Shown here: piece by piece, positions 42,915 through 51,413 of the stretch
How the letters are laid out: the number at the start of each line of letters is the position of its first letter
How positions within the stretch are numbered: the stretch's first letter is position 1
NCBI RefSeq assembly: GCF_014836645.1
Contig: NZ_JACSQM010000003.1
Span: forward strand, 248,001-312,000
Direction: 5' to 3'
Length of the DNA stretch: 64,000 bases
Source: Fictibacillus norfolkensis
GTDB lineage: Bacteria; Bacillota; Bacilli; Bacillales; Fictibacillaceae
The notes under the pieces: model-generated
What the model saw: only the letters and a program-made list of their open reading frames with translations
Database searches by the model: none
What the model was told of the DNA's origin: nothing
Position numbers and translations under genes: made by a program

Positions 42915-42930
42915 TGCCTAAAATTCGGCA
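42915..42930. promoter_or_regulatory. Second copy of the candidate activator site
   Basis: TGCCTAAAATTCGGCA, a dyad matching the site at 41460 in its outer TGCC/GGCA and central AAAATTC. It lies 40 bases upstream of the activator start and only 2 bases upstream of the acetyltransferase stop region, fitting negative or positive autoregulation as seen with RocR. Confidence 0.5.
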
Positions 42931-42931
42931 C

Positions 42932-43786
42932 TCATTTCGATAAATCCTTCACCCAAATGTTCATATCTTCGTATTTATCAAAAATTTTACAGTTATTCGC
43001 TAGTCTTCCTTTAAATATGTAGCTTCTTTGATGAAAAACGGCATTCATACCAAAAGAGAGGGCTCTAGCGATGGAATAGGAACAATAAATATTTCTTTGA
43101 AATAAATCTTTTTCAAGCTGATCAATCAGATGCTTCATAAGACCAAATTTTCGGTGCTCTGGGGTTGTCGCACAATCTGTGATTTCAGCGTTATGATACG
43201 TCCCATTGACGTCTGCAGAAGCAGCACTAACGATTCTTTTATCATGCTCAATAACACAAAATAATGTGCCTGATTGAATCATCTTCCGTACATACTCTGG
43301 ATCGTTCATCGGTGTAGGATACACTTGGAATACGTTCCCATACAGCTCTGCAAGAGAATTTGCATCCCCTATGTCAGCCATTCTTAAAGAATAGTTGCTT
43401 TGAAGAGGCTGATTTTTTGATCCTGTTCCTATCTTTAATACATCTTTTAAAATACGATCTTCATCTACCCAATACGCGCTGTTTCTTCTGTCATTTGTAA
43501 GGTATTTACACATAGCGAATGCTGAGGCACCATTAAAATATCCACTAAACTCTCCTTCATTAATATAACCGAGCTCTTGCCAAAGAGAGAGATCATCTCT
43601 TTTCGATTTAACAATGATCTTATGAAATCCATTAATTACCGCTTCTTCTTCAAGCCATTCTGATAAAGAGTTGACGTTTCCTCGATAATCGTCTGCTCGT
43701 ATGCGTTCGCTGTAAAAATCAAAACATGTATCTGCGATAAAATGAGTCCTATTGATTCTTTTGTTTTGGTAGTATGTGGTCTGCAT
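42932..43786 (-). CDS. ablB: Beta-lysine N6-acetyltransferase (AblB/YodP-like)
   Basis: A 284-residue protein with a C-terminal GNAT domain (about residues 130-275) and an N-terminal segment of about 120 residues that is typical of AblB/YodP. Marks are the LAELYGNVFQVYPTPMNDPEYV strand and CATTPEHRKFGLMKHLIDQLE (acetyl-CoA loop). It would acetylate the 6-amino group of L-beta-lysine, either as a compatible solute, as in methanogens, or to protect it before breakdown; the neighbouring catabolic genes favour the latter. AGGAGG lies seven bases ahead of the ATG. Confidence 0.88.
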   Translation of the reverse strand: MQTTYYQNKRINRTHFIADTCFDFYSERIRADDYRGNVNSLSEWLEEEAVINGFHKIIVKSKRDDLSLWQELGYINEGEFSGYFNGASAFAMCKYLTNDRRNSAYWVDEDRILKDVLKIGTGSKNQPLQSNYSLRMADIGDANSLAELYGNVFQVYPTPMNDPEYVRKMIQSGTLFCVIEHDKRIVSAASADVNGTYHNAEITDCATTPEHRKFGLMKHLIDQLEKDLFQRNIYCSYSIARALSFGMNAVFHQRSYIFKGRLANNCKIFDKYEDMNIWVKDLSK

Positions 43787-43848
43787 GGTTTTGCCTCCTA
43801 TAATGTCCTTTTCATAACTTCAATAATATATGCTTAGAATCCTGCACA

Positions 43849-43877
43849 AAAAACCACCCTCTGTTTTAGGGTGGTTT
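43849..43877 (-). terminator. Terminator upstream of ablB
   Basis: AAACCACCCT / AGGGTGGTTT with a 7-base loop; reverse strand continues TTTTTTG. It ends transcripts coming from the gene at 44053 and separates them from ablB. Confidence 0.8.
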
Positions 43878-43931
43878 CATCTTAGGCTGTTAAGTTAAGA
43901 TTGCATACGTATATCAAGTTGTTTTGAACTA

Positions 43932-44030
43932 GTTGATTACCGCTCACACTTGCTCTCTTTTCATGGAGCGTGCAGTGAACTTCCTGCCGAAACGCGCCTT
44001 TAGTAGCAACTGCAAAACGTGCAGCAATCT
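43932..44030 (-). repeat. Degenerate copy of the intergenic repeat (copy E)
   Basis: Begins GTTGATTACCGCTCACACTT and continues GAGCGTGCAGTGAACTTCCT, aligning with the first half of copies B and C (GTTGATTTCCG..., GCGTGCGGTGAGCC...). The far end AGCAATC is decayed. It lies in the 266-base gap between ablB and the TRIC gene; apart from it and the terminator at 43849 I see nothing else there. Confidence 0.5.
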
Positions 44031-44052
44031 TTTAGAACAAACCGGATGTATA

Positions 44053-44649
44053 TCATAAAGCTCTATGCGGAAGTTTCCAATTGAGTTTCAGTGACAACAT
44101 TCTAAACACAACTAATGAAACAAAAAGAATCATATATTCCACAGTGCTATTAACAATATTTAGACCAACAACTAATCCGCCTAATAAAGCCCATACTGCA
44201 TATATTTCTTCACGCAATACGACCGGCTTTCGGCCAGCCAAGACGTCACGAATCATCCCTCCGCCAATACCTGTTAGGATTGCAGCAACAATAACCGCAC
44301 TTATAGGATGATTCATGCTTGAAGCAGCGATCGCACCTTGAATCGCAAATGCTGAAAGGCCGATGGCATCAAAAAAGTGAAGGCTCCTCTTCGAAAATTG
44401 TATCATGCCCTCTGGCATAAAGAATACGATCCCCATAGAGGCAAGTGCTGATTTTAAAAGAAGTCCTTGCTCCCAAATCGTATCTACAGGGAGACCGATC
44501 AACACATTACGCAATATTCCTCCGCCAAATGCCGTGACGAGCCCTAAAATAAAGACGCCTAGAATATCATAATCTTCTTCCATTGCAACTAATGCACCTG
44601 AAATGGCAAATGCGATCGTTCCAATGACGTTTAATAAATCCCAAGTCAA
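44053..44649 (-). CDS. TRIC-type cation channel / UPF0126 membrane protein
   Basis: A 198-residue protein with seven spans in two related halves. The halves are marked by GTIAFAISGALVAMEEDYDILGV and GLSAFAIQGAIAASSMNHPIS, each followed by a conserved GG...GGGxxRDVL segment (FGGGILRNVLIG, GIGGGMIRDVLAG). This is the prokaryotic TRIC/UPF0126 (YvgT-like) family, K+ or other cation channels as shown for archaeal members. Function here is not tested. TTG start with GGAGAGG ten bases ahead. Single unit. Confidence 0.88.
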   Translation of the reverse strand: MTWDLLNVIGTIAFAISGALVAMEEDYDILGVFILGLVTAFGGGILRNVLIGLPVDTIWEQGLLLKSALASMGIVFFMPEGMIQFSKRSLHFFDAIGLSAFAIQGAIAASSMNHPISAVIVAAILTGIGGGMIRDVLAGRKPVVLREEIYAVWALLGGLVVGLNIVNSTVEYMILFVSLVVFRMLSLKLNWKLPHRAL

Positions 44650-44719
44650 ACCCTTTCTTCCTCTCCAATCAATATGTTCCGTATTGAATCTTATAAGGTT
44701 CTCGGCCGACTGGCAAGCA

Positions 44720-45550
44720 TTATTTACTAAAACTTCTCAAAACATCTATCGTGCTGATCGGGACAGAACAGCTGCCAATGTCTCCATGGAAAACTTCTCC
44801 GTTACGGAACCCGTGAAAATCACTACCTGCTGTTTTTATTAAGGAGTGCTTATCTGCTAGTTCTTCATAAAAAGCAACTTGCTTCCTCGTATGATCAGGG
44901 TGATTATACTCAAGTCCAACCAAGCCGTTCTTACTTAAGATTGGAATGAGTTCATCTGCTCCGTAAATGCCAGGATGAGCTAGTACAGGAACTCCCTTGG
45001 CTTTCTTGATCAATTGGATCGCTTCGATCGGAGAGATACGGTCCGTTGAAGCATAAGCAGGTTTTCCTTTTCCTAAATACTTTTCAAAAGCTTCAGGAAG
45101 AGATTTTACGATTTCTTTTTCCATTAGAATCTCTGCAATGTGCCCTCTTCCTACATTTCCTTTGCCATGTCTTTTCGCTTCTAACTCAGATTCCTTTACG
45201 GGAATTCCAAGGTTGTTTAAATTTTCAAGGATCATTCTATTTCTTTTATCTCTGACAGAAGTGAGCCTGCTTAATGCTTTTAAAAAGTCATCATCTTCAT
45301 AATCAATAAAATAGCCTAATACATGAATATCTTGACCTTCGTATAAAGTGCTTATCTCAATACCTGGAATACAAGTAAAACCTTCATGATTTTTAGCTTC
45401 TAACATCGCTTCAGGAATTCCATTAACTGTATCATGATCTGTGATCGCTATCGCGCCTAGACCTTTTTCAACCGCTCGCCTAATATTTGAAGCAGGAGAT
45501 AAGGTCCCGTCAGATGCTGTAGTATGGGTATGTAAATCGCTTAGTTTCAT
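44720..45550 (-). CDS. PHP-domain phosphoesterase
   Basis: A 276-residue PHP-fold metal-dependent phosphoesterase. The metal ligands appear as DLHTHTTASDG (residues 5-15), AITDHDTVNG, PGIEISTLYEG, PVLAHPGIYG and GSDFHGF. Relatives such as E. coli YciV/RNase AM hydrolyse 3',5'-nucleoside bisphosphates or trim rRNA 5' ends; the cytosolic substrate here is inferred from the family. I prefer ATG 45550, six bases after AGGAG, to the ATG at 45556, which abuts it. It precedes the TRIC gene and follows the sulfurtransferase gene by 44 bases. Confidence 0.85.
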   Translation of the reverse strand: MKLSDLHTHTTASDGTLSPASNIRRAVEKGLGAIAITDHDTVNGIPEAMLEAKNHEGFTCIPGIEISTLYEGQDIHVLGYFIDYEDDDFLKALSRLTSVRDKRNRMILENLNNLGIPVKESELEAKRHGKGNVGRGHIAEILMEKEIVKSLPEAFEKYLGKGKPAYASTDRISPIEAIQLIKKAKGVPVLAHPGIYGADELIPILSKNGLVGLEYNHPDHTRKQVAFYEELADKHSLIKTAGSDFHGFRNGEVFHGDIGSCSVPISTIDVLRSFSK

Positions 45551-45593
45551 TTTCATCTCCTAAAATCATTTTTTAATTACGGTACGTGAAATT

Positions 45594-46433
45594 TTATTTA
45601 GTGACTTCTTTTATTATTGGATTTTCATCATAGCTGATCCAATCACTCCAGCTGCCAGCATATAAAGCTTTATTTGTGATTCCCGCTTCATCCATTGCCA
45701 GTATGTTGACGCAGGCCGTTACACCAGAACCGCAATATACAACAACAGATTTGCTTTCATTCATTCCACTATACTTCGCTTCTAGTTCTTGTCGGCTTTT
45801 CCACCACCCCGGTTTTTGTATATGACTTTCCCAAGGGATGTTTATCGCATTAGGTATATGACCACCCACATGATCGATAGGCTCGAACTCTCCTGTATAT
45901 CGTTTGAATTCTCGGGCATCGACGATAAGTGTATCCTCTTTGTTCATTTCACGTAATACGTCTTCTATGCTTTTCAACATTTCAACTCTCACTTTTGGAG
46001 TAAAATGTGCAGGTTTTTCTATAGGCATTTTACTTGAGATGGCATATCCTTTTTCTTTATAGTGTGTATAGCCGCCTTGCATGACATAAACGTTATCGTG
46101 TCCTAAGTATTTCAAAATCCACCAAAGTCTTGCAGCCATGCTGCCTGATTGATCATCATAGGCGACTACAATTTTTTCTTGGTCAACACCACAACGGCTA
46201 AAAAATTGTGATAGTATGTTTACGGAAGGTAATGGATGACGACCACCATGGGCTGAAACGGCTCTTGAGAGATGTTGCTCAAGATCCACATAAATTGCAG
46301 ATTCGATATGATCGTTCTTATACAGTTCATGCCCTTTTTGCGGTTCAGCTAATGAGAACCTGCAATCAAAGATCACGATATCAGCACTGTTCACCTTTTG
46401 GTTCACCCATTCAGGACTTACGAAATTTGACAT
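45594..46433 (-). CDS. Sulfurtransferase with two rhodanese domains
   Basis: A 279-residue tandem-rhodanese enzyme of the thiosulfate/3-mercaptopyruvate sulfurtransferase family. The inactive N-terminal domain (VIFDCRFSLAEP, HIPGA-equivalent HIESAIYVDLE) is followed by an active one whose loop is VVVYCGSGVTACVNIL with the catalytic Cys. The CGSGVTA form is common in Bacillus and points to the mercaptopyruvate/thiosulfate group. Cytosolic; role in sulfur transfer or cyanide detoxification. AGGAGG lies six bases ahead of the ATG. Divergent from zwf. Confidence 0.88.
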   Translation of the reverse strand: MSNFVSPEWVNQKVNSADIVIFDCRFSLAEPQKGHELYKNDHIESAIYVDLEQHLSRAVSAHGGRHPLPSVNILSQFFSRCGVDQEKIVVAYDDQSGSMAARLWWILKYLGHDNVYVMQGGYTHYKEKGYAISSKMPIEKPAHFTPKVRVEMLKSIEDVLREMNKEDTLIVDAREFKRYTGEFEPIDHVGGHIPNAINIPWESHIQKPGWWKSRQELEAKYSGMNESKSVVVYCGSGVTACVNILAMDEAGITNKALYAGSWSDWISYDENPIIKEVTK

Positions 46434-46527
46434 ATTTGACCTCCTGTATTATGAAGTGGTTCGTTATTTTAACTTCATCTAGGGAAAGCTGTAACTATTA
46501 GAACAGATAGAAAGAAGTGACGTACAG

Positions 46528-48030
46528 ATGATACATAGTATTCCTAACGCATCCATCGTATTGTTCGGAGCGACTGGTGACCTTGCTCACAGAAAACTTT
46601 TTCCCGCTCTTTATCAATTGTATCAAAAGGGACATATGAAAGAGAACTTTTCTGTTGTAGGTGTTTCAAGAAAAGAATTCTCTCATGAAGAGTTTCAAGC
46701 TGAAGTTGCGTCTGCTATTCATGAACATGCAAAAGGTGCAGATCGACAAATCGTAGAAAAGTTTGCTTCCCATTTTTATTATTTAAAGATGGATGTAACG
46801 AGTGAAGCAAGCTATCATGAGTTAGAAGAGCTGTTGAATGTGCTCGACAGAGATTATCAAACGAATGGAAATCGCCTGTATTATCTTGCGATGGCTCCTA
46901 AGTTCTTCGGAACGATTCCTACTTTCTTAAAATCAGAAGGAATCACGAATACAGAAGGTTGGCAACGTATCGTTATCGAAAAACCATTCGGTAATGACTT
47001 GCCTTCAGCAACGAAATTAAATGAAGAGATTCAACAAAGTTTCAATGAGAATGATATTTACCGTATCGATCACTATCTTGGAAAAGAGATGGTTCAGAAC
47101 ATCCAAGTGATCCGTTTCGGAAATGCCATCTTTGAATCCATCTGGAACAATAAATATATTGATTCTGTTCAGATTACATCAAGTGAAACATTAGGTGTTG
47201 AAGACCGAGCCGGTTATTATGAAAAATCAGGTGCCCTGCTTGATATGGTACAAAACCATATGCTTCAAATGGTCATGATGGTGGCAATGGAACCGCCTGG
47301 TGAATTGAAACCTGAACACATACGAGACGAAAAAGTTAAAGTTCTTCGATCATTGCGCTTCTTTTCAGAAGAAGAGGTGAAGAAGAATGTGATCCGCGGA
47401 CAATATTCAGAAGGAAATATGAACGGAGATCAAGTTCCTGGTTATATGAACGAAGATAACGTAGATCCAGAGTCTCGAACCGAAACTTTTGTAGCAGCTA
47501 AGCTATTCATTGATAATTTCCGATGGACAGGCGTTCCTTTCTATATTCGTACAGGTAAACGTATGGCTGTAAAATCTACAGAGATCGTTATTCAATTTAA
47601 ACAGGGTCCGATGGCACTTTATCATGCGAACACAGAAAATTATCAGCCTAACTTGTTAAGAATTCATGTTCAACCGGATGAAGGTGTTAGCCTTACACTT
47701 AATGCAAAACCAAAAGGTGATACTCCTGATCTCTTGCCGATCGATATGACTTACAACAATAATAGTACAGCAGAAATGAACTCACCTGAAGCATACGAGA
47801 AGCTTCTGCACGATTGTCTTCTTGGTAACTCTACTTATTTCACGCGATGGGATGAAGTAGCACTCAGCTGGGACTTTATTGACCGCATCACTAAATCGTG
47901 GCAAGACGGAACCGGTTCTAAGCTCACACACTATCCATCAGGAAGCATGGGGCCTGAAGAAGCAGACGAACTATTAAAAGCTGACGGACATTCTTGGTGG
48001 GAACCTACAAAAGTAAGAGAGGAATGTTAA
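46528..48030 (+). CDS. zwf: Glucose-6-phosphate 1-dehydrogenase
   Basis: A 500-residue enzyme of the oxidative pentose phosphate pathway that makes 6-phosphogluconolactone and NADPH. The nucleotide loop GATGDLAHRKLFPALYQL, the catalytic block YRIDHYLGKEMVQNIQVIRFGN and EKPFG are all present, and length and order are normal. AAGAAGTGA stands ahead of the ATG. The cyclase-like gene starts 3 bases after its stop, so the two are cotranscribed; gnd and pgl are not in the window. Confidence 0.95.
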   Translation: MIHSIPNASIVLFGATGDLAHRKLFPALYQLYQKGHMKENFSVVGVSRKEFSHEEFQAEVASAIHEHAKGADRQIVEKFASHFYYLKMDVTSEASYHELEELLNVLDRDYQTNGNRLYYLAMAPKFFGTIPTFLKSEGITNTEGWQRIVIEKPFGNDLPSATKLNEEIQQSFNENDIYRIDHYLGKEMVQNIQVIRFGNAIFESIWNNKYIDSVQITSSETLGVEDRAGYYEKSGALLDMVQNHMLQMVMMVAMEPPGELKPEHIRDEKVKVLRSLRFFSEEEVKKNVIRGQYSEGNMNGDQVPGYMNEDNVDPESRTETFVAAKLFIDNFRWTGVPFYIRTGKRMAVKSTEIVIQFKQGPMALYHANTENYQPNLLRIHVQPDEGVSLTLNAKPKGDTPDLLPIDMTYNNNSTAEMNSPEAYEKLLHDCLLGNSTYFTRWDEVALSWDFIDRITKSWQDGTGSKLTHYPSGSMGPEEADELLKADGHSWWEPTKVREEC

Positions 48031-48033
48031 TTC

Positions 48034-48645
48034 ATGAAAATATTTGATGTCTCTTTACCGATTTTTGAGGGAATGCCAGTCTATAAGAACAAACCTGAAA
48101 AACAACCCGAGTTCAAAACAGCACAAAATGCTCATGTAACAGAAACACGCATCTCAATGGATGTTCATACAGGAACACATGTTGATGCTCCGCTGCACAT
48201 GGTTCCTGGCGGTGATACGATCGAAACTCTTCCGATCGAAAAATTGGTTCGAAAAGCTAAAGTTATCGATCTAACAGGTTCTACTGGTTTTATTTCGGCT
48301 GAAGATCTGGCTGATAAAGATATTCAAAAAGATGATTTTGTCTTATTTAAAACAAAAAATTCATGGGACACCGAGTTCAATTTTGAATTCATATATGTAA
48401 ACAGTGATGCAGCTAAAGTGTTAGCTGAAATCGGTATAGCAGGTGTTGGAATTGACGCATTAGGGGTAGAGAGAGCACAAGAAAACCATCCTACTCACAA
48501 ACAGCTATTTCAAAACAACATCATCATTATCGAAGGACTTCAGTTAAAAGAAGTTCCTGAAGGGGAATATCTAATGGTCGCTGCTCCTCTAAAAATAAGA
48601 GGTCTTGATGCATCTCCTGCAAGAATCGTACTTATTGAACAATAA
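48034..48645 (+). CDS. Cyclase family protein (KynB-like metal hydrolase)
   Basis: A 203-residue cytosolic metal-dependent hydrolase of the cyclase/arylformamidase family. The metal ligands are HTGTHVDAPLHMVPGG (residues 47-62), the family hallmark, with a later GVGIDALGVE segment and final EGEYLMVAAPLKIRGLDASPAR block. Members open formylkynurenine or cyclise polyketides; the true substrate here is unknown, and being cotranscribed with zwf does not settle it. GAGAGGAATG stands ahead of the ATG. Confidence 0.85.
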   Translation: MKIFDVSLPIFEGMPVYKNKPEKQPEFKTAQNAHVTETRISMDVHTGTHVDAPLHMVPGGDTIETLPIEKLVRKAKVIDLTGSTGFISAEDLADKDIQKDDFVLFKTKNSWDTEFNFEFIYVNSDAAKVLAEIGIAGVGIDALGVERAQENHPTHKQLFQNNIIIIEGLQLKEVPEGEYLMVAAPLKIRGLDASPARIVLIEQ

Positions 48646-48647
48646 TA

Positions 48648-48695
48648 AAAAACAAGGGCTTGCATAGCTCCACATGCAATGCCCTTGTTTTTTTG
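48648..48695. terminator. Two-way terminator between the cyclase and MFS genes
   Basis: AAAAACAAGGGC-TTGCAT / ATGCAA-T-GCCCTTGTTTTTTT with an 8-base loop; A-run one side and T-run the other. Confidence 0.9.
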
Positions 48696-48706
48696 TTAAT
48701 TGATTC

Positions 48707-49966
48707 TTATTCTAAAGCAGGTTTTAATTTCTTAGTGTGATTAGGATCTTTCTTTTCTTCATCTCCCCCACCTTTTTTCTTCTCAGGTTTGATAGCAAAA
48801 AATGCAGCGATCGCTCCAATAATACTCACTCCTGCAGAAGTATAAAAAACAATCTCATGTGACTGTTTCATGAGAATAGCATAGATCGGTGGTCCGAGGG
48901 CTACACCAACAAATCTCATCGAACTATAGATCGAAGTGATCGTCCCTCTAGCTTCTTTTTCAATTCCTTCTGTGATTAACGCATCTAAACTTGGCAGAGC
49001 CGCACCAATTCCTATACCTGCCACAAAAAGTGCACCTAAAAGAAAATAGACGTTTTCTGTAAACGTGATTAAAAAGACAGAGCCACCCAAAAGCGCCATA
49101 GAGATAAACGTACACCACTTCATGATGATTTTATTTTGTTTGATCTTTTTACCTGCAATAAATGAAGAGATCGACAGAGCTAATAACGGAACAGCGATCA
49201 CCAGCCCTTTCATGACTCCCTTTACACCATACTTCTCTTCTAATATGGTCGATAGATAAAACAAGATACCAAACAGAACAAACATGATAATGCCACCGAT
49301 TAAAAAAATGGCGAAGAGCCATCTTCCTTCGTTATGGAAAATTTTCTTTACGTTTTGTAAGTATTCTTTAAAAGGTTGTTTTTCTTGATCCTTTTTTGGC
49401 ACTTTAACTAAGAACATGACTAACAAGATAGAAACAATACAAAATACAGGAATGAGCCAGAACGGTAAAAACCAAACGATCGTTGCAAGAAATGCCCCTA
49501 GAATAGGACTTAATACTTTACCGACTGTATTGGATGTTTCGATCAATCCTAAACCTGAACTCACTTCTTCTTCATCCTTAAACATGTCCCCTACTAATGG
49601 TAGGACGACTGGTGCAGCTCCTGAAGAACCAACACCTTGAAAAAATCTTCCAATAAGTATAAAAGTAAATGCATGATCAGATTGCCATGCCGCCCAACCA
49701 CATATCAATCCTCCGATTCCGGCTATAAAAAGACTAGGGATGATTACTTTTTTACGCCCAAAACGGTCCGACAAATATCCAGCGATCGGTATTAACAGAA
49801 TAGCAACGATCGAATACACCGTAATGATCAGCGAAACCTGAAAAGAGCTTATATTTAATTCTTTACCGATCTCAGGCAAAACGGGTATGAGCATAGAATT
49901 CCCCAATGTCATCACAAGGGGAATGGATGCGAGTGCAAGTAAGTCCCACTTTTTCTTTGCTTCCAT
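48707..49966 (-). CDS. MFS transporter, drug-efflux type
   Basis: A 419-residue, twelve-span major facilitator. The conserved loop between spans 2 and 3 is GYLSDRFGRKKVIIP, and span 4 has RFFQGVGSSGAAPVVLP. The C-terminal tail is long, Lys-rich and charged (KPEKKKGGGDEEKKDPNHTKKLK). A multidrug or metabolite efflux role is inferred. The start is ATG 49966, with GGAGG ahead; the TTG 12 bases upstream lies in that site. Convergent with the cyclase gene and divergent from the patA-type gene. Confidence 0.85.
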   Translation of the reverse strand: MEAKKKWDLLALASIPLVMTLGNSMLIPVLPEIGKELNISSFQVSLIITVYSIVAILLIPIAGYLSDRFGRKKVIIPSLFIAGIGGLICGWAAWQSDHAFTFILIGRFFQGVGSSGAAPVVLPLVGDMFKDEEEVSSGLGLIETSNTVGKVLSPILGAFLATIVWFLPFWLIPVFCIVSILLVMFLVKVPKKDQEKQPFKEYLQNVKKIFHNEGRWLFAIFLIGGIIMFVLFGILFYLSTILEEKYGVKGVMKGLVIAVPLLALSISSFIAGKKIKQNKIIMKWCTFISMALLGGSVFLITFTENVYFLLGALFVAGIGIGAALPSLDALITEGIEKEARGTITSIYSSMRFVGVALGPPIYAILMKQSHEIVFYTSAGVSIIGAIAAFFAIKPEKKKGGGDEEKKDPNHTKKLKPALE

Positions 49967-50041
49967 AATTTCCTCCAAAACCGTACTATTACATCTTTAG
50001 TATTGTAAAAAGTCAAAAAACCATACAAGAAAATCCACCCA

Positions 50042-50071
50042 TTGACTCAAGAAACGAATTAAAGCTACACT
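50042..50071 (+). promoter_or_regulatory. Possible promoter of the PatA-type gene
   Basis: TTGACT, 18 bases, TACACT. Moderate match to sigma-A; about 57 bases ahead of the start. Confidence 0.45.
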
Positions 50072-50127
50072 AATGGCAACCTTTAATTTTTCAATTGGTG
50101 CGATATGAAGAAAGGAAGTTACTTTTT

Positions 50128-51285
50128 GTGGAACAATTATTAAACAACAGAGCTAAAAACATACAAATTTCAGGCATTCGAAAATTCTTTAATGAAGTGA
50201 CTCAGTTCCCAAACGCCATCTCATTAACATTAGGACAACCTGACTTTCCGACCCCTATGCATGTAAAAGAAGCTGCGATAAGAGCGATACATAATAATCA
50301 AACGGTATATTCTCATAACGCAGGATACATAGAACTTAGAGAAGCAGCCTCTTCTTTCCTACAAGAAAAATATGCTCTTACTTATGACCCCGCGTCTGAA
50401 ATCATTGTAACGGCCGGAGCAAGTGAAGCCATTGATATCACATTGCGAACCATCTTGAGTGAAGGCGATGATGTACTTCTTCCTGCTCCCATCTATCCTG
50501 GATATGAACCCGTAATTACTCTTTGCGGTGCGAATACTATCTATATTGATACAACACAAACAGGATTTAAGGTGACACCTGAACTAATCGAAAAACACAT
50601 TACTGATAGGACAAAAGCTATCATCATCCCTTCTCCTTCTAACCCAACAGGTGTTGTTTTGGAGGAACATGAATTACAGGCTCTTGCTCAATACTTCTCA
50701 AACAAAGAAATTTTTGTAGTATCTGATGAGATCTATAGTGAATTGAAATACGAGGGTGTACATCGATCGATCGCGAACTATGAAGGCATGCGTGAAAAAA
50801 CGTTTGTGATCAACGGACTTTCAAAATCACACAGCATGACAGGTTGGAGAATCGGGTTGCTTTTCGGGCCAAGTAATCTCATGCAGCATGTTTTGAAGGT
50901 TCATCAATACAATGTCACTTGTGCTTCGACCATCTCTCAGGCAGCTGCTATCCGGGCATTAACGGACGGTAAAAATGATGCTTTCGATATGCGTAACGCT
51001 TATAAAGAACGGTTAGATTATTGTTACGAACGACTTCACAAGATGGGATTTATGTTTGAAAAACCGAACGGAGCATTTTATCTCTTTATTTCCATAAAAA
51101 AATATGGACTCTCTTCTTATGAATTTGCGTTAAAACTTTTACAAGAACAAGAAGTTGCTGTTGTACCTGGTGATGCATTTACAGTTATTGGAGAAGGGTA
51201 TATCCGCATCTCCTATGCAGCTTCTATGGAACAGTTAAAAAAAGGAATGGATGGCATAGAAAACTTTATAAATTCCCTTACGTAA
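50128..51285 (+). CDS. patA: PLP aminotransferase, PatA type
   Basis: A 385-residue fold type I aminotransferase close to PatA (N-acetyl-LL-diaminopimelate aminotransferase) of B. subtilis, in the acetylated lysine pathway. Marks are ISLTLGQPDFPTP at the start, AGASEAIDITLRTIL, APIYPGYEPVI, SPSNPTGVVL, VSDEIYSEL and the PLP lysine in FVINGLSKSHSMTGWRIG. I start at GTG 50128, with AAGGAAG nine bases ahead, giving MEQLLNNRAK; an ATG-free upstream extension is open for 11 codons. Single gene with terminator. Confidence 0.82.
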   Translation: MEQLLNNRAKNIQISGIRKFFNEVTQFPNAISLTLGQPDFPTPMHVKEAAIRAIHNNQTVYSHNAGYIELREAASSFLQEKYALTYDPASEIIVTAGASEAIDITLRTILSEGDDVLLPAPIYPGYEPVITLCGANTIYIDTTQTGFKVTPELIEKHITDRTKAIIIPSPSNPTGVVLEEHELQALAQYFSNKEIFVVSDEIYSELKYEGVHRSIANYEGMREKTFVINGLSKSHSMTGWRIGLLFGPSNLMQHVLKVHQYNVTCASTISQAAAIRALTDGKNDAFDMRNAYKERLDYCYERLHKMGFMFEKPNGAFYLFISIKKYGLSSYEFALKLLQEQEVAVVPGDAFTVIGEGYIRISYAASMEQLKKGMDGIENFINSLT

Positions 51286-51312
51286 ACTGCCCTCAAACTG
51301 GGCAGTTTTTTC
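51284..51312 (+). terminator. Terminator after patA
   Basis: AAACTGCCC / GGGCAGTTT with a 7-base loop then TTT; starts inside the stop codon. Confidence 0.85.
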
Positions 51313-51413
51313 GAATAAGTTAACATAAACATATTACGGTTAATTTAAAGTTTCTGAATAAGAACTTAAATTAGAAAAAAACTAAAATTAATTTATTCAA
51401 AGGATGCGTTTTT

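Noticed and set aside
43932..44030. Promoter or regulatory region between ablB and the TRIC gene
   Set aside because: The sequence aligns with the repeat family, so it is listed as a decayed repeat rather than a control site; ablB promoter elements were not convincing.
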